A stretch of 64,000 nt of DNA from Moorella sp. Hama-1 (GCF_023734095.1 NZ_AP024620.1:616501-680500); one strand, 5' to 3'; positions 1 through 11,190 are shown, numbered from the stretch's first letter. A program made the numbers and translations. Notes: generated by a model not told the origin, from the sequence alone.

Positions 1-7
1 GCCATCA

Positions 8-3000
8 GTGCCAGACCCCATAAATCCCTGGAAGGGATTGAAACTAAAATTCGCATTACCCATGGGGCTGCCGCTATGCGTGCCAGACCCCATAAATCCC
101 TGGAAGGGATTGAAACTGTAAGGGATAATCTATTCAACCTCAGTGTTTTCAGTGCCAGACCCCATAAATCCCTGGAAGGGATTGAAACCAATGCCAATGC
201 CACGGTAGACCTGACAAATGTGACTGGTGCCAGACCCCATAAATCCCTGGAAGGGATTGAAACGAGATTGAGGAACACCCTTTGCTGGACCTCCTGGACG
301 TGCCAGACCCCATAAATCCCTGGAAGGGATTGAAACTAAAAACCCACCTGATGATTTTATTCGATACTTGATGTGCCAGACCCCATAAATCCCTGGAAGG
401 GATTGAAACTGAAGGATGGAAGGTTGCTGCAGAAGATTATTGGCGGTGCCAGACCCCATAAATCCCTGGAAGGGATTGAAACAGGATCTGGCTTTCATTC
501 GTGACGACGGCACCAACAAGTGCCAGACCCCATAAATCCCTGGAAGGGATTGAAACAGACCGGCCATGTCAGCAGCCAGCTTTACCATGCGCGTGCCAGA
601 CCCCATAAATCCCTGGAAGGGATTGAAACGATAAGGTCCTGCGCCGGGGCGAAAAAGAGGATGTGTGCCAGACCCCATAAATCCCTGGAAGGGATTGAAA
701 CATGGCGATGATGTTAAGCTCTATCTGCTCCCTGGTCCGGTGCCAGACCCCATAAATCCCTGGAAGGGATTGAAACCAATCCCTGGATGACCATATCCAG
801 GAGGGAGTTCGGTGTGCCAGACCCCATAAATCCCTGGAAGGGATTGAAACATATAGACTTTAAGGGCAAGCGTGGCAAGGTAGCCGGTGCCAGACCCCAT
901 AAATCCCTGGAAGGGATTGAAACTATCCCTTTTGTAATCCGCCAGGCGGCCAGTCCGGGTGCCAGACCCCATAAATCCCTGGAAGGGATTGAAACCGCTT
1001 TTTGGCGGACGGAACGGTCATCGCCAATATTGTGCCAGACCCCATAAATCCCTGGAAGGGATTGAAACCTGAAGCGAATAATGCAATAAGCGCAGTACTT
1101 CCAAGTGCCAGACCCCATAAATCCCTGGAAGGGATTGAAACTGACTTGTATAAGGAAAAGCAAAACTAAAAGTTTCAGTGCCAGACCCCATAAATCCCTG
1201 GAAGGGATTGAAACATACCCAAGAATATATAGCAAGGAAACTTAATATAAGTGCCAGACCCCATAAATCCCTGGAAGGGATTGAAACCTTCAACATATAT
1301 CCAATTCTCTTTTTCTCTATTAGTGCCAGACCCCATAAATCCCTGGAAGGGATTGAAACAAAACATCATATCCCGAATAATTTATTGAACCAAGTGCCAG
1401 ACCCCATAAATCCCTGGAAGGGATTGAAACTGATTATCTTTTCAAAGCCAAACTTAAGGAGGGTAAAGTGCCAGACCCCATAAATCCCTGGAAGGGATTG
1501 AAACGAAAAACCTTCTACTTCTTCTGGCGCCGGGACTGCTGGTGCCAGACCCCATAAATCCCTGGAAGGGATTGAAACAACAAATTAGGCAAGCCAGCAG
1601 CAGAAGAAACCTCAAGTGCCAGACCCCATAAATCCCTGGAAGGGATTGAAACATAAGAATGAACTTAATCTCGTATTCCCCGATGAAAAGTGCCAGACCC
1701 CATAAATCCCTGGAAGGGATTGAAACTAAGTTGCCGATGCCGTCCTGAAAGCCAGTCAGATCGTGCCAGACCCCATAAATCCCTGGAAGGGATTGAAACA
1801 TATATTTCTCGCTGCCATAAACGCGCAGGGCGATCAGTGCCAGACCCCATAAATCCCTGGAAGGGATTGAAACCTTCCACACTTTTTGCTGCCAGCGCAC
1901 CAATAATAGGTGCCAGACCCCATAAATCCCTGGAAGGGATTGAAACGGTCACTATCCCCAGGGTGGTGGCTACATCTTTGACGTGCCAGACCCCATAAAT
2001 CCCTGGAAGGGATTGAAACTTAGGTATGTGCAAGTTGGACCGGCCCTTCAGTTCTTGTGCCAGACCCCATAAATCCCTGGAAGGGATTGAAACCGGCCCT
2101 GGAAGCAGCCCAGGATGTCCGGCTGCCCGGCGTGCCAGACCCCATAAATCCCTGGAAGGGATTGAAACGCCGATAAAGGCCGATATGGGTTTGTCCGGGG
2201 AAAGGTGCCAGACCCCATAAATCCCTGGAAGGGATTGAAACTGGTACGGGGATGCTGGCCTCTCACCTGGCCCAGAAGTGCCAGACCCCATAAATCCCTG
2301 GAAGGGATTGAAACTATCCGTCAGCATTGGGCTGGCGGGATCGGGAATCCGGTGCCAGACCCCATAAATCCCTGGAAGGGATTGAAACCCGCCCCCGGCA
2401 TTAATATGGACGGAAATAACAAGGGGTGCCAGACCCCATAAATCCCTGGAAGGGATTGAAACATTTATAACCCTGCTCCACCTTCCACGGTGGCGTTCTG
2501 TGCCAGACCCCATAAATCCCTGGAAGGGATTGAAACCGCCAGCAGAAGAATTAAACAGGCTGCGGCTAGAAAGTGCCAGACCCCATAAATCCCTGGAAGG
2601 GATTGAAACACACGCGAAATGAAACGACGTAAACTCGCCTGCTAGTGCCAGACCCCATAAATCCCTGGAAGGGATTGAAACTTCTTTTTGCCCCACCCGA
2701 AAAAATCTCAAAAAAATAGTGCCAGACCCCATAAATCCCTGGAAGGGATTGAAACAGCCACATAAAAGACATCAAACGCGGTTATAGCATCGGTGCCAGA
2801 CCCCATAAATCCCTGGAAGGGATTGAAACCTGGCGAATTGAGAATAGAAATAAATCACGGCTTCAGTGCCAGACCCCATAAATCCCTGGAAGGGATTGAA
2901 ACGGCATCAGGGCGTCCAGCTCCATCTGCTCATCTAACGTGCCAGACCCCATAAATCCCTGGAAGGGATTGAAACAAACTATTATCAGCAAACCGGCAGC

Positions 3001-6000
3001 TATGCTTATGCTGCGTGCCAGACCCCATAAATCCCTGGAAGGGATTGAAACTTGACCCTGGACACGGTTTACCGGACCCTGGCGCGGTGCCAGACCCCAT
3101 AAATCCCTGGAAGGGATTGAAACTAAAAGAACAACCAGAACGTGGTAGGCAAAGAGAACAAGTGCCAGACCCCATAAATCCCTGGAAGGGATTGAAACTT
3201 TTTATGCAGGGTAGGAAAAAATATACCCGGCTAATGTGCCAGACCCCATAAATCCCTGGAAGGGATTGAAACAACGTTGTGGATATTGGCAATTTCGCCA
3301 TACCAGTGTGCCAGACCCCATAAATCCCTGGAAGGGATTGAAACCTGGAACGTTCTCCACGAGGATGTATTTCGGTCGTAGTGCCAGACCCCATAAATCC
3401 CTGGAAGGGATTGAAACACGGGGGATAAGCTGAAATCCATGTTGCTAAGCTCATCGTGCCAGACCCCATAAATCCCTGGAAGGGATTGAAACACAATGAT
3501 CATGCCGCGATCAACGAGGATTTCTTCAGTGCCAGACCCCATAAATCCCTGGAAGGGATTGAAACGATACTGAAAGGCTAACCGAATTTTGGCTGCAAAC
3601 TACGTGCCAGACCCCATAAATCCCTGGAAGGGATTGAAACTACAAAATTTACCGGGGCCAGGTCCTGCCAGTGCTGGTGCCAGACCCCATAAATCCCTGG
3701 AAGGGATTGAAACAATCCCCACGCGCTCACGTTTAATTCCCGGCCACGGGGTGCCAGACCCCATAAATCCCTGGAAGGGATTGAAACTACAAAATTTACC
3801 GGGGCCAGGTCCTGCCAGTGCTGGTGCCAGACCCCATAAATCCCTGGAAGGGATTGAAACGCGTAGTATGCGACGTGGATTAAATCCACCTTCCTGTGCC
3901 AGACCCCATAAATCCCTGGAAGGGATTGAAACTGGCAGGAGTGCAGATAGGTTTACGTGACCTTTACTGTGCCAGACCCCATAAATCCCTGGAAGGGATT
4001 GAAACTAGCAATCTGTCGACTGGCCAGCAGCAAGTTATAAGTGCCAGACCCCATAAATCCCTGGAAGGGATTGAAACACCGACATTTACGGGCAGAAGAT
4101 ACCCACAACTATCGTCGTGCCAGACCCCATAAATCCCTGGAAGGGATTGAAACACCCTTAACTCTCTCCTGGCCCTCCAGGACTTTGCCGTGCCAGACCC
4201 CATAAATCCCTGGAAGGGATTGAAACGTAGACACAACATGGAAAGACATCAGAGGGCCTTTTAGTGCCAGACCCCATAAATCCCTGGAAGGGATTGAAAC
4301 CTACGATTATAATACCGATAATACGGTCAATGAATTGTGCCAGACCCCATAAATCCCTGGAAGGGATTGAAACGGTCCAGGTTGCATATTTCATCCTCCT
4401 TTGGGCGTGCCAGACCCCATAAATCCCTGGAAGGGATTGAAACAAACAGTATCCTTTACCTCCTATGGTATCCTCTCCGTGCCAGACCCCATAAATCCCT
4501 GGAAGGGATTGAAACAATCAGTGAGGGAGGTGAGCGATAAGCAATGACATGTGCCAGACCCCATAAATCCCTGGAAGGGATTGAAACTGCGGCTTAATCA
4601 CCTCGAACCATCCCCCTGGATACGTGCCAGACCCCATAAATCCCTGGAAGGGATTGAAACCGAGGCGGGGATCACCGCCATCTTCGACCAGCAACGTGCC
4701 AGACCCCATAAATCCCTGGAAGGGATTGAAACGCCGGATTGGTGCTATGCGCCTATCTCCGCTTCGGCTGTGCCAGACCCCATAAATCCCTGGAAGGGAT
4801 TGAAACTCTTTTTGCGTAAACAGCACCGAGAGCCCGGCTGCGTGCCAGACCCCATAAATCCCTGGAAGGGATTGAAACATGATTTAACTGCCACCCTGGA
4901 GGCCAGCGGGACTGGTGCCAGACCCCATAAATCCCTGGAAGGGATTGAAACCGCAACATTCCCCCCCACGGGCCGGGCATCTTGTCGGTGCCAGACCCCA
5001 TAAATCCCTGGAAGGGATTGAAACACCACCCGGCCGGAAGCAGGATCAACCGCGTGCCAGAGTGCCAGACCCCATAAATCCCTGGAAGGGATTGAAACTA
5101 AAATTCATTTTTTAACCTCCCTTTTCTTTAAAGTGCCAGACCCCATAAATCCCTGGAAGGGATTGAAACCCCCGCCCCCGGCCACCCAAAACCAGGGCTT
5201 TTTACTGTGCCAGACCCCATAAATCCCTGGAAGGGATTGAAACTATTTGCGGCTTACCTGGTATTCAGACCCGAACCCGGTGCCAGACCCCATAAATCCC
5301 TGGAAGGGATTGAAACTGGCCGTAAACAGGGACAAAACCGGCAAATTCCTGCCTGGGTGCCAGACCCCATAAATCCCTGGAAGGGATTGAAACGCCCAAA
5401 AAATCATCGAGATGAGCCGAGGCGAGCATCTGTGCCAGACCCCATAAATCCCTGGAAGGGATTGAAACAGTCCGCTTTCTGGATCCCTGTAAACCTGTCC
5501 CCATGGCGTGCCAGACCCCATAAATCCCTGGAAGGGATTGAAACCCCCTCATCTACATCATCATCCCAGATGGCCTGGAGTGCCAGACCCCATAAATCCC
5601 TGGAAGGGATTGAAACGCGCTACAACAGGACGTATATGGAATTTAGGGATTTGTGCCAGACCCCATAAATCCCTGGAAGGGATTGAAACCCAGTTCAACT
5701 TGCTCTCGCGGTCTTTGCTACTACCGAGTGCCAGACCCCATAAATCCCTGGAAGGGATTGAAACACCAAATCAACCGATTTTAACGGGCGCCCGGGCAGG
5801 ATGTGCCAGACCCCATAAATCCCTGGAAGGGATTGAAACTATATCGGCATTAGACCACCGCGCTGCTATTGGCTGTGCCAGACCCCATAAATCCCTGGAA
5901 GGGATTGAAACACGATGGCTGCCGCCGCCGCGTTGGCCGTAGCAATACGTGCCAGACCCCATAAATCCCTGGAAGGGATTGAAACTTTTTACGCTGCCGC

Positions 6001-6834
6001 TTACGTTTTGGCGTAACTTCGTGCCAGACCCCATAAATCCCTGGAAGGGATTGAAACCTGATGTGAAGGAGGCTTAGCCATGGACCCTATTTGGTGCCAG
6101 ACCCCATAAATCCCTGGAAGAGATTGAAACCAAAAACTATTTTTCCCGCATACGAATGTTCCTCTGTGCCAGACCCCATAAATCCCTGGAAGGGATTGAA
6201 ACCGCAAAGGTAGCACCTGAAACCTTCGCCTTTCTTACTGTGCCAGACCCCATAAATCCCTGGAAAGGATTGAAACCAGGATAAGCGCGCCAGGCGCCGA
6301 AAGCATTACCGGGGTGCCAGACCCCATAAATCCCTGGAAGGGATTGAAACCCAGTTCAACTTGCTCTCGCGGTCTTTGCTACTACCGAGTGCCAGACCCC
6401 ATAAATCCCTGGAAGGGATTGAAACGCTTATTGTTGTTTCCGCCTCTTTCTACGATAATTGTGCCAGACCCCATAAATCCCTGGAAGGGATTGAAACTTT
6501 TATGGGTGGCGGCAATGGCTTTATCCAAAGACCGTGCCAGATCCCATAAATCCCTAGAAGGGATTGAAACCATCTTCTTCAGCGTTCCCCGCCGGGGGCG
6601 GACAGGTGCCAGATCCCATAAATCCCTGGAAGGGATTGAAACCAATTTTTCACCTGCGCGCAGGTGGCGGAAGGCTTGTGCCAGACCCCATAAATCCCTG
6701 GAAGGGATTGAAACATTATGTCTGCTCGCGAAGATTACTTTGCTGGTCGCATGTGCCAGACCCCATAAATCCCTGGAAGGGATTGAAACCGACACATGCA
6801 GCTAGGGTGACTGGTATCCCCACAAGTGCCAGAC
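8..6834 (+). CRISPR. CRISPR array, 93 full repeats plus truncated terminal repeat
   Basis: The 37-nt repeat begins GTGCCAGACCCCATAAATCC and ends GGGATTGAAAC. I count 93 complete copies (first 8-44, last 6753-6789) at 70-77 bp spacing, giving spacers of 33-40 nt, and a truncated copy GTGCCAGAC at 6826-6834. Bases 1-7 are the tail of another spacer, so the array continues to the left. Each repeat can fold AATCCCT-GGA-AGGGATT (repeat positions 16-32). Cleavage at the stem base would leave the 8-nt handle ATTGAAAC, as is common in type I-B and III systems (family knowledge). Point changes occur only in the last ten repeats (6094, 6240, 6534, 6606), so the right end is leader-distal and transcription runs left to right. 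No cas gene is in the window; the subtype is not determinable here. Confidence 0.99.
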
Positions 6835-6909
6835 TGTATTTGTCAACCCAAAATTCCCCCAGATCGTCATTTAAAAATACCCCACATTGAACCAAAAAGC
6901 ACAAGCTAT

Positions 6910-7689
6910 TTAACTTAATTTTTGCTGCTCCAACCACTCCTTCGTTTCCTTCATGCGATAGGAATTGCCGTTCATATTCACGATATAGGCCTGATGGGTC
7001 AGACGATCAATCATGGCGGCCGTCATCACCGGGTCTTGAAATATTTCCCCCCAACGCTCAAAGGAGAGGTTGGTGGTGACGATAGTGGCTTTGCGTCCGG
7101 CCCGCAAGGACAGATGGGTGAAAAGCAATTCTGCCCCTTCTCTGTCGAAGGAGATATACCCCATTTCATCAGCGATGACCAGATCATATTTTTCAAACCG
7201 GTTTTGGAAGGCGCGTAGGGTTTGGGCCGACCGACACTCCTTGATTTGATTCACCAGTAAAGGCACGGTGGTAAACCACACCTTGTAGCCTTCCAGGCAG
7301 GCCTGGATCCCTAGGCCAATGGCGATATGCGTCTTGCCAGTCCCTGCATTACCAGCTAAAATCACATTTCTCCCTTCCTGGATAAAGGCCAGGCTCTTGA
7401 GCAATTTTAACTTTTTTTGCGCATCCGGTGGCAGGTCACCAACGCTCAGACTTTCCAGATACTTTTTGTGGGTAAATTCGGCCCGCCGGATCCGGTTGTA
7501 GCGGGCTGATTCCTTACGGGCGTCCCACTCCTGTTGTAGTAATAAAGCCAGGAATTCTTCGTAACTGGCGTCTTTTTGCATCGCCTCCGTCACCTGTTTC
7601 TCCAGGTGCTGGCGGATCATGGGGAGTTTAAACTCTTTGGCCGCAGCCATGATAAGTTGGTGCCATTTTTGGCGCGGGGTGACACTCAT
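6910..7689 (-). CDS. istB: IS21 helper ATPase IstB
   Basis: 259 aa, the normal length for IstB, the AAA+ helper that works with IstA in transposition. The Walker A motif is seen as GNAGTGKTH at about residue 115, and a Walker B-like LVIADEMGY at about 170. The region around FTTVPLLVN and TTNLSFERW is typical of IstB/DnaC-like ATPases. The N-terminal helical part (MSVTPRQKWHQLIMAAAKEF) matches the truncated copy at 37612. The start ATG overlaps the istA stop by 4 bp, suggesting translational coupling. The gene looks intact, but without a full istA the element should not move by itself. Confidence 0.93.
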   Translation of the reverse strand: MSVTPRQKWHQLIMAAAKEFKLPMIRQHLEKQVTEAMQKDASYEEFLALLLQQEWDARKESARYNRIRRAEFTHKKYLESLSVGDLPPDAQKKLKLLKSLAFIQEGRNVILAGNAGTGKTHIAIGLGIQACLEGYKVWFTTVPLLVNQIKECRSAQTLRAFQNRFEKYDLVIADEMGYISFDREGAELLFTHLSLRAGRKATIVTTNLSFERWGEIFQDPVMTAAMIDRLTHQAYIVNMNGNSYRMKETKEWLEQQKLS

Positions 7690-7922
7690 GCGCTGGCCAC
7701 CTCCTGAAATAGTTCGCCGTACTGCTGCAAGTGGCGCCGGGCTTCGTCCGCAATGGCCCGGGTTTCCTCCGAAGCTATAGCAGGGACATACGGGGTTTCC
7801 TTCCTTTTAGCACACAGGATCTTGATTTTGGCGGTACTCACATGCTCCGGGTGGATCTGGCTCAATTCCTGGATGCTCTTCTCCACCTCGCTCAAACTGC
7901 CGTCTTCCTGTAAATTATAATG
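7686..7922 (-). pseudogene. istA: IS21 transposase IstA, C-terminal fragment
   Basis: About 78 codons matching the last part of the longer istA fragment at 37118-37615 (shared LQEDGSLSEVEKSIQELS and QYGELFQEVASA). The catalytic DDE part is absent. Upstream the reading frame runs into the 3' end of the group II intron at 7923. The sequence on the far side of the intron (from 9842) does not resemble istA, so removing the intron would not restore the gene. Non-functional. Confidence 0.85.
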
Positions 7923-9841
7923 GTCGAGTAGAGGTATGCCTCGCGGCATACCCCCCTCACAGAACCGTGCTGGCGCAATTAACGCACACGGCTCCTCAAG
8001 GAATCCTTTACGCGATGTATGCCGACGGCAACCGAATGTCCATGATATTTACATATATCCTTGGACTTGGTAATGGGAACTTTTCCAGGAACATCCTAAA
8101 CTTCTCCCCGTCAAAGCTCTTCCTCTGGCTCCTACGATTTAGCCACTTGAAGAGCATACACCTGGCAATGTAGTGAAATGCTAGGAGGCGCTTGCTGTTA
8201 TCGGTTATTCCATAGTAGTGGTAATAACCTATGAGCTTTCTTTTGAGAAGGGCCATGAGCACTTTCGCTGGCAGCATGCGGTTCTCTTTTATCCATTCCT
8301 TCATCCTCTGCACGTTCTGCCGGAACTTCTTCCGGCTGGTGCGTCGCTTGACCCTGAACTTCCCCTGATGGCTGGTGCTGCAGTAGTGGGTAAAGCCCAG
8401 GAAATCAAAGGTGTCTGGCTTATTTTGCCCCATCCGTTTGCACCATTGGGTAGCAAAGCGGCCAAAGGGAATTATCTTGGTCTTTTCTTCGGCTACGGAT
8501 AGGGAGAATTTGGCCAGCCTTGTTCTCAGTGCCCTGTAGAATGCCTCGGCCTCATGTTTGTATTGAAAGCAGCAGATGAAGTCATCGGCATAGCGCACCA
8601 TATAGGCTTCTCCCCGGCAGTGTTTGCGCACCGCTTTTTCGAACCACAGGTCAAGGACATAGTGCAGATAGATGTTGGCCAGGATAGGCGATACTATGCC
8701 GCCCTGGGGTGTCCCTGCGGTTGCGTCCCTTAGTTCCCCATTCTCCATAATACCCGCCTTGAGAAACCGGTGGAGCAACCGGAGAAAGTTGGGATCGGCT
8801 ATGCGATGCTCTAAGAATTTCATCAGCCAGTCGTGGTCTACATGGTCGAAGAAGCCTTTGATATCGGCATCGACTATATAGTTGACCTTCCTGGCGACGA
8901 TGAGGTAATTTAACAGCTTTAGGGCATCGTGGCAGCCGCGTTGGGGGCGAAAGCCGAAGGACATGTCCAGGAATTCCGCTTCGTAGATGGCATTGAGGAT
9001 CTTACTGGCAGCCAGTTGGACTATTTTATCTTCGTAGGCTGGTATCCCCAGGGGGCGCTTCTTGTCAGAGCCCGGTTTGGGAATATATACGCGCCTAACT
9101 GGTTGAGGCCGGTAAGATTTGCGTTTGAGGCGTTCCAGGAGGCTTTGAATGTTGGCTTCCAGGTTCCCGCCATATTGCTCCTTGGTAATGCCATCTATGC
9201 CGGTAGCCCTATTGGCCTTGAGCTCAACATGGCATATCCTTAGCATACCCGCATCTATAAGGTGCATGAGGGAGGTGAAGCGTTCCTGCGGTCGCGTTCG
9301 GGCAACTTCCGTTATTCTTGCAAGTTTCGTTGTCAATCCGGTTCCACCTCTGAGTGTGGGAATTGTTCCCCTTACAAGAGCGATCCCTTGTTACGGCCTT
9401 TCCTCCACCGGCATTACCCGGTTTCCTTGGTACTACGCCGTAATCCGACTCCCTGCCTCCTGTTTGGCTTCCTCACTTTGTATCGCTCGTCGGCCATACT
9501 TCCTGAAACCGGAAGAGGAGGCAGGGTCTCCTGAGTTACTGCGGGATAACGATGTCCAGCGTGCCGAGGTCTGCGACCCCGAGGAGATGGCGGTAATCTC
9601 GCCTTGAGTGATTACTGCCATGTTGCCTTCTGCTTGGGTCAGAGCATCGGCCCTCCCAACTAATAAATCATTTCGAGGCTCAATCCCTTCAGCGCCATGG
9701 CTTTCGGCCCGCTGTCTTGCCTACCTACGCTTAAACCTGCTGGTTACCCAGCCAGGCTCCAAGGCTGGCTACTGGCGGTTGGCTAGACCTTACCAGGTGG
9801 GCTTCCCACCCACTATATCCCGCGGCATTGCTCAGCCGCAC
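7923..9841 (-). mobile_element. Group II intron, about 1919 nt
   Basis: Read on the minus strand, the 5' end is GTGCG (9841-9837) and the 3' end is CTACTCGAC (to 7923). Near the 3' end is a domain V-like hairpin opening GAGCCGTGTGCG and closing CAGCACGGTTC, followed by a domain VI stem around GGTATGCCGCGAGGCATACC. The last bases before the intron are IBS2 TAAATC and IBS1 TGGGTC. The exact complements GATTTA (9664-9669) and GACCCA (9635-9640) lie about 200 nt inside the intron, where EBS2 and EBS1 are expected. This supports the 5' splice site strongly. The encoded reverse transcriptase occupies the domain IV position. Confidence 0.92.
8008..9336 (-). CDS. ltrA: Group II intron reverse transcriptase/maturase
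   Basis: 442 aa intron-encoded protein that would help splicing and reverse-transcribe the intron during retrohoming. The RT core shows KRPLGIPAYEDKIVQ, FGFRPQRGCHDAL, DADIKGFFDHVDH, GTPQGGIVSPILANIYLHYVLD and the catalytic YADD (VRYADDFICCF, around residue 255). A maturase (X) region follows (KFRQNVQRMKEWIKENR and after). The C-terminus ends shortly after the X domain with no visible HNH endonuclease motif, so homing would have to be endonuclease-independent. No frameshift seen. Confidence 0.95.
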   Translation of the reverse strand: MTTKLARITEVARTRPQERFTSLMHLIDAGMLRICHVELKANRATGIDGITKEQYGGNLEANIQSLLERLKRKSYRPQPVRRVYIPKPGSDKKRPLGIPAYEDKIVQLAASKILNAIYEAEFLDMSFGFRPQRGCHDALKLLNYLIVARKVNYIVDADIKGFFDHVDHDWLMKFLEHRIADPNFLRLLHRFLKAGIMENGELRDATAGTPQGGIVSPILANIYLHYVLDLWFEKAVRKHCRGEAYMVRYADDFICCFQYKHEAEAFYRALRTRLAKFSLSVAEEKTKIIPFGRFATQWCKRMGQNKPDTFDFLGFTHYCSTSHQGKFRVKRRTSRKKFRQNVQRMKEWIKENRMLPAKVLMALLKRKLIGYYHYYGITDNSKRLLAFHYIARCMLFKWLNRRSQRKSFDGEKFRMFLEKFPLPSPRIYVNIMDIRLPSAYIA

Positions 9842-10156
9842 GACCCAGGATTTAAGACACAAAAATAGGGGGTCCTAAGATAAGAGCCACTGCCAAAAAT
9901 CCAAAACTCATTGATATACCTTGTAGTTAGACTACCAAAGGAAAAGTTTTTGATGTATGAGCTTTTCTGAGAACGAAAGATTTACTTTTGTCAAGCTGCA
10001 AATCAGGCTAATTTGGACGATTAAAGGCAGTTATCAATAACGTTATTCCAAATATAACCAGGGATAAATTGTCACTTGTAAAATTCCTGAAAAAGGATTC
10101 CCTTCTCCTCTCTTTTATGGCATCATAATACTAGCCATGTTGGGGAGGAAAAGGAA
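9842..10156. other. Spacer between group II intron and transposase remnants
   Basis: 315 bp, AT-rich compared with its surroundings and without a convincing gene. Its left end carries the intron's 5' exon (IBS1 at 9842-9847, IBS2 at 9849-9854, both read on the minus strand). The stretch GACACAAAAATAGGGGGTCC at 9856-9875 resembles an IS terminus, but I cannot match it to the other IS ends in the window. A ribosome-binding site (GGGGAGG) for the next reading frame is at 10141-10147. Confidence 0.5.
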
Positions 10157-11190
10157 ATGATGTATCCTTATCAGCCAAGTTTGTTCGTCGATGACGGCCA
10201 GGGCTTGTTCTATTGGAAAATTGCCCACAACTATCCCTGGGAAGTATTTAATGATATTGCCCAGGAGTTTAAGGAAATACGTTATAAACAGCTCAAACAA
10301 CAATCACCCCAATCATTACAGTCAAACAGGGACCAGGAAACCTTCTTTGAGGACTTTGAGGAAGGGGAAGTTGACCTGGTCGACCCCTTAAAAGTAGAAG
10401 GCCGTAGTCCTCGGGGGCGAAAGGGTATACCCTTCTGGCCCTTGTTGCGAGCCTTCGTCATGGCTCGTTTAATGCGGGTTGAAGACTCGGTCAAGGATGT
10501 TCACTTTTTGTTACATACAAACCCTACTTTTGCCCGGGCTCTGGGTTTCGAGGAACTCCCTTCTTACCATACGGTGGCCCGCTTTGATCAGATCATGAGC
10601 GAAAATGGGCTCTGGGAGAAGGCCAGGATCAAATCCGTCAAATTTAATATCGATAACAAGGTCTTTTTCCCCCTCCACGGAAATCGCCGTGGATACTACC
10701 CACATCGAAGCCGAGGCCAAAGCACCACCGAAAGAAAAGAAGGACGACCCTACCTATAAACACAGTGATGATAATGTAGGCATCATGAGAAAATCCAATA
10801 CTGTAACCTACATTGCCCATAAAGGCACCCTTATAGTTGACCCTGTGAGCGAACTACCATATACCCATTACACAGCTAAAGGCGGGGAGGCTGACAACCT
10901 TACCCTTAAACCGGCATTATTAAAGTTTAAGGTTCCCGAAATAGCTGCCGGTGTTACCATTGTAGAAGCCGACGGCATCTTTGATACCGATGATTGCAAA
11001 CAAGAAACCCGTACCGTACTACCTAAAGCACAGTTATATACACCTATCAATCCTCGTCGCCGTAAAAGTACCCCGGTGGAGGGTGTTGCCGGTATCAAAG
11101 AAATTGATCCCTATGGCCGGCCGGTATGCCTTAGCGGCCACCCCCTGGTGCTTATCGGCAGGGATATTAAAAGAGGAGAATATATCTGGT
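10157..11190 (+). pseudogene. DDE transposase, frameshifted and truncated
   Basis: An N-terminal part (MMYPYQPSLFVDDGQG..., about 175 residues) contains a DUF772-like segment seen in IS1182/IS5-type transposases (FWPLLRAFVMARLMRVEDSV, LPSYHTVARFDQ). Near 10680 the homology jumps to another frame (VDTTHIEAEAKAPPKEKKDD, then EADGIFDTDDC). The run VDTTHIEA carries the expected first catalytic Asp. The second frame fades at about 11190, where the next transposase remnant begins. The family assignment is from motif memory only. One frameshift plus a lost C-terminus makes it non-functional. Confidence 0.75.

Larger units (their letters stand above)
6835..7922 (-). mobile_element. IS21-family element remnant (istB complete, istA 3' end only)
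   Basis: This segment directly follows the truncated last CRISPR repeat. It holds a complete istB-type ATPase gene and the 3' end of the istA transposase gene, both on the minus strand and overlapping by 4 bp as is usual in this family. The outer end reads TGTATTTGTCAACCC at 6835-6849, a plausible IS terminus because IS21 ends begin TG, although the exact base is uncertain. The istA side is cut by a group II intron at 7923. A second partial copy, nearly identical where both survive, is at 37383-37896 in the opposite orientation. Confidence 0.8.

Noticed and set aside
76-6805. Many open frames across the CRISPR array encoding repeated peptides such as ARPHKSLEGIET
   Set aside because: They are the 37-nt repeat read in various frames; no start sites or real protein families.
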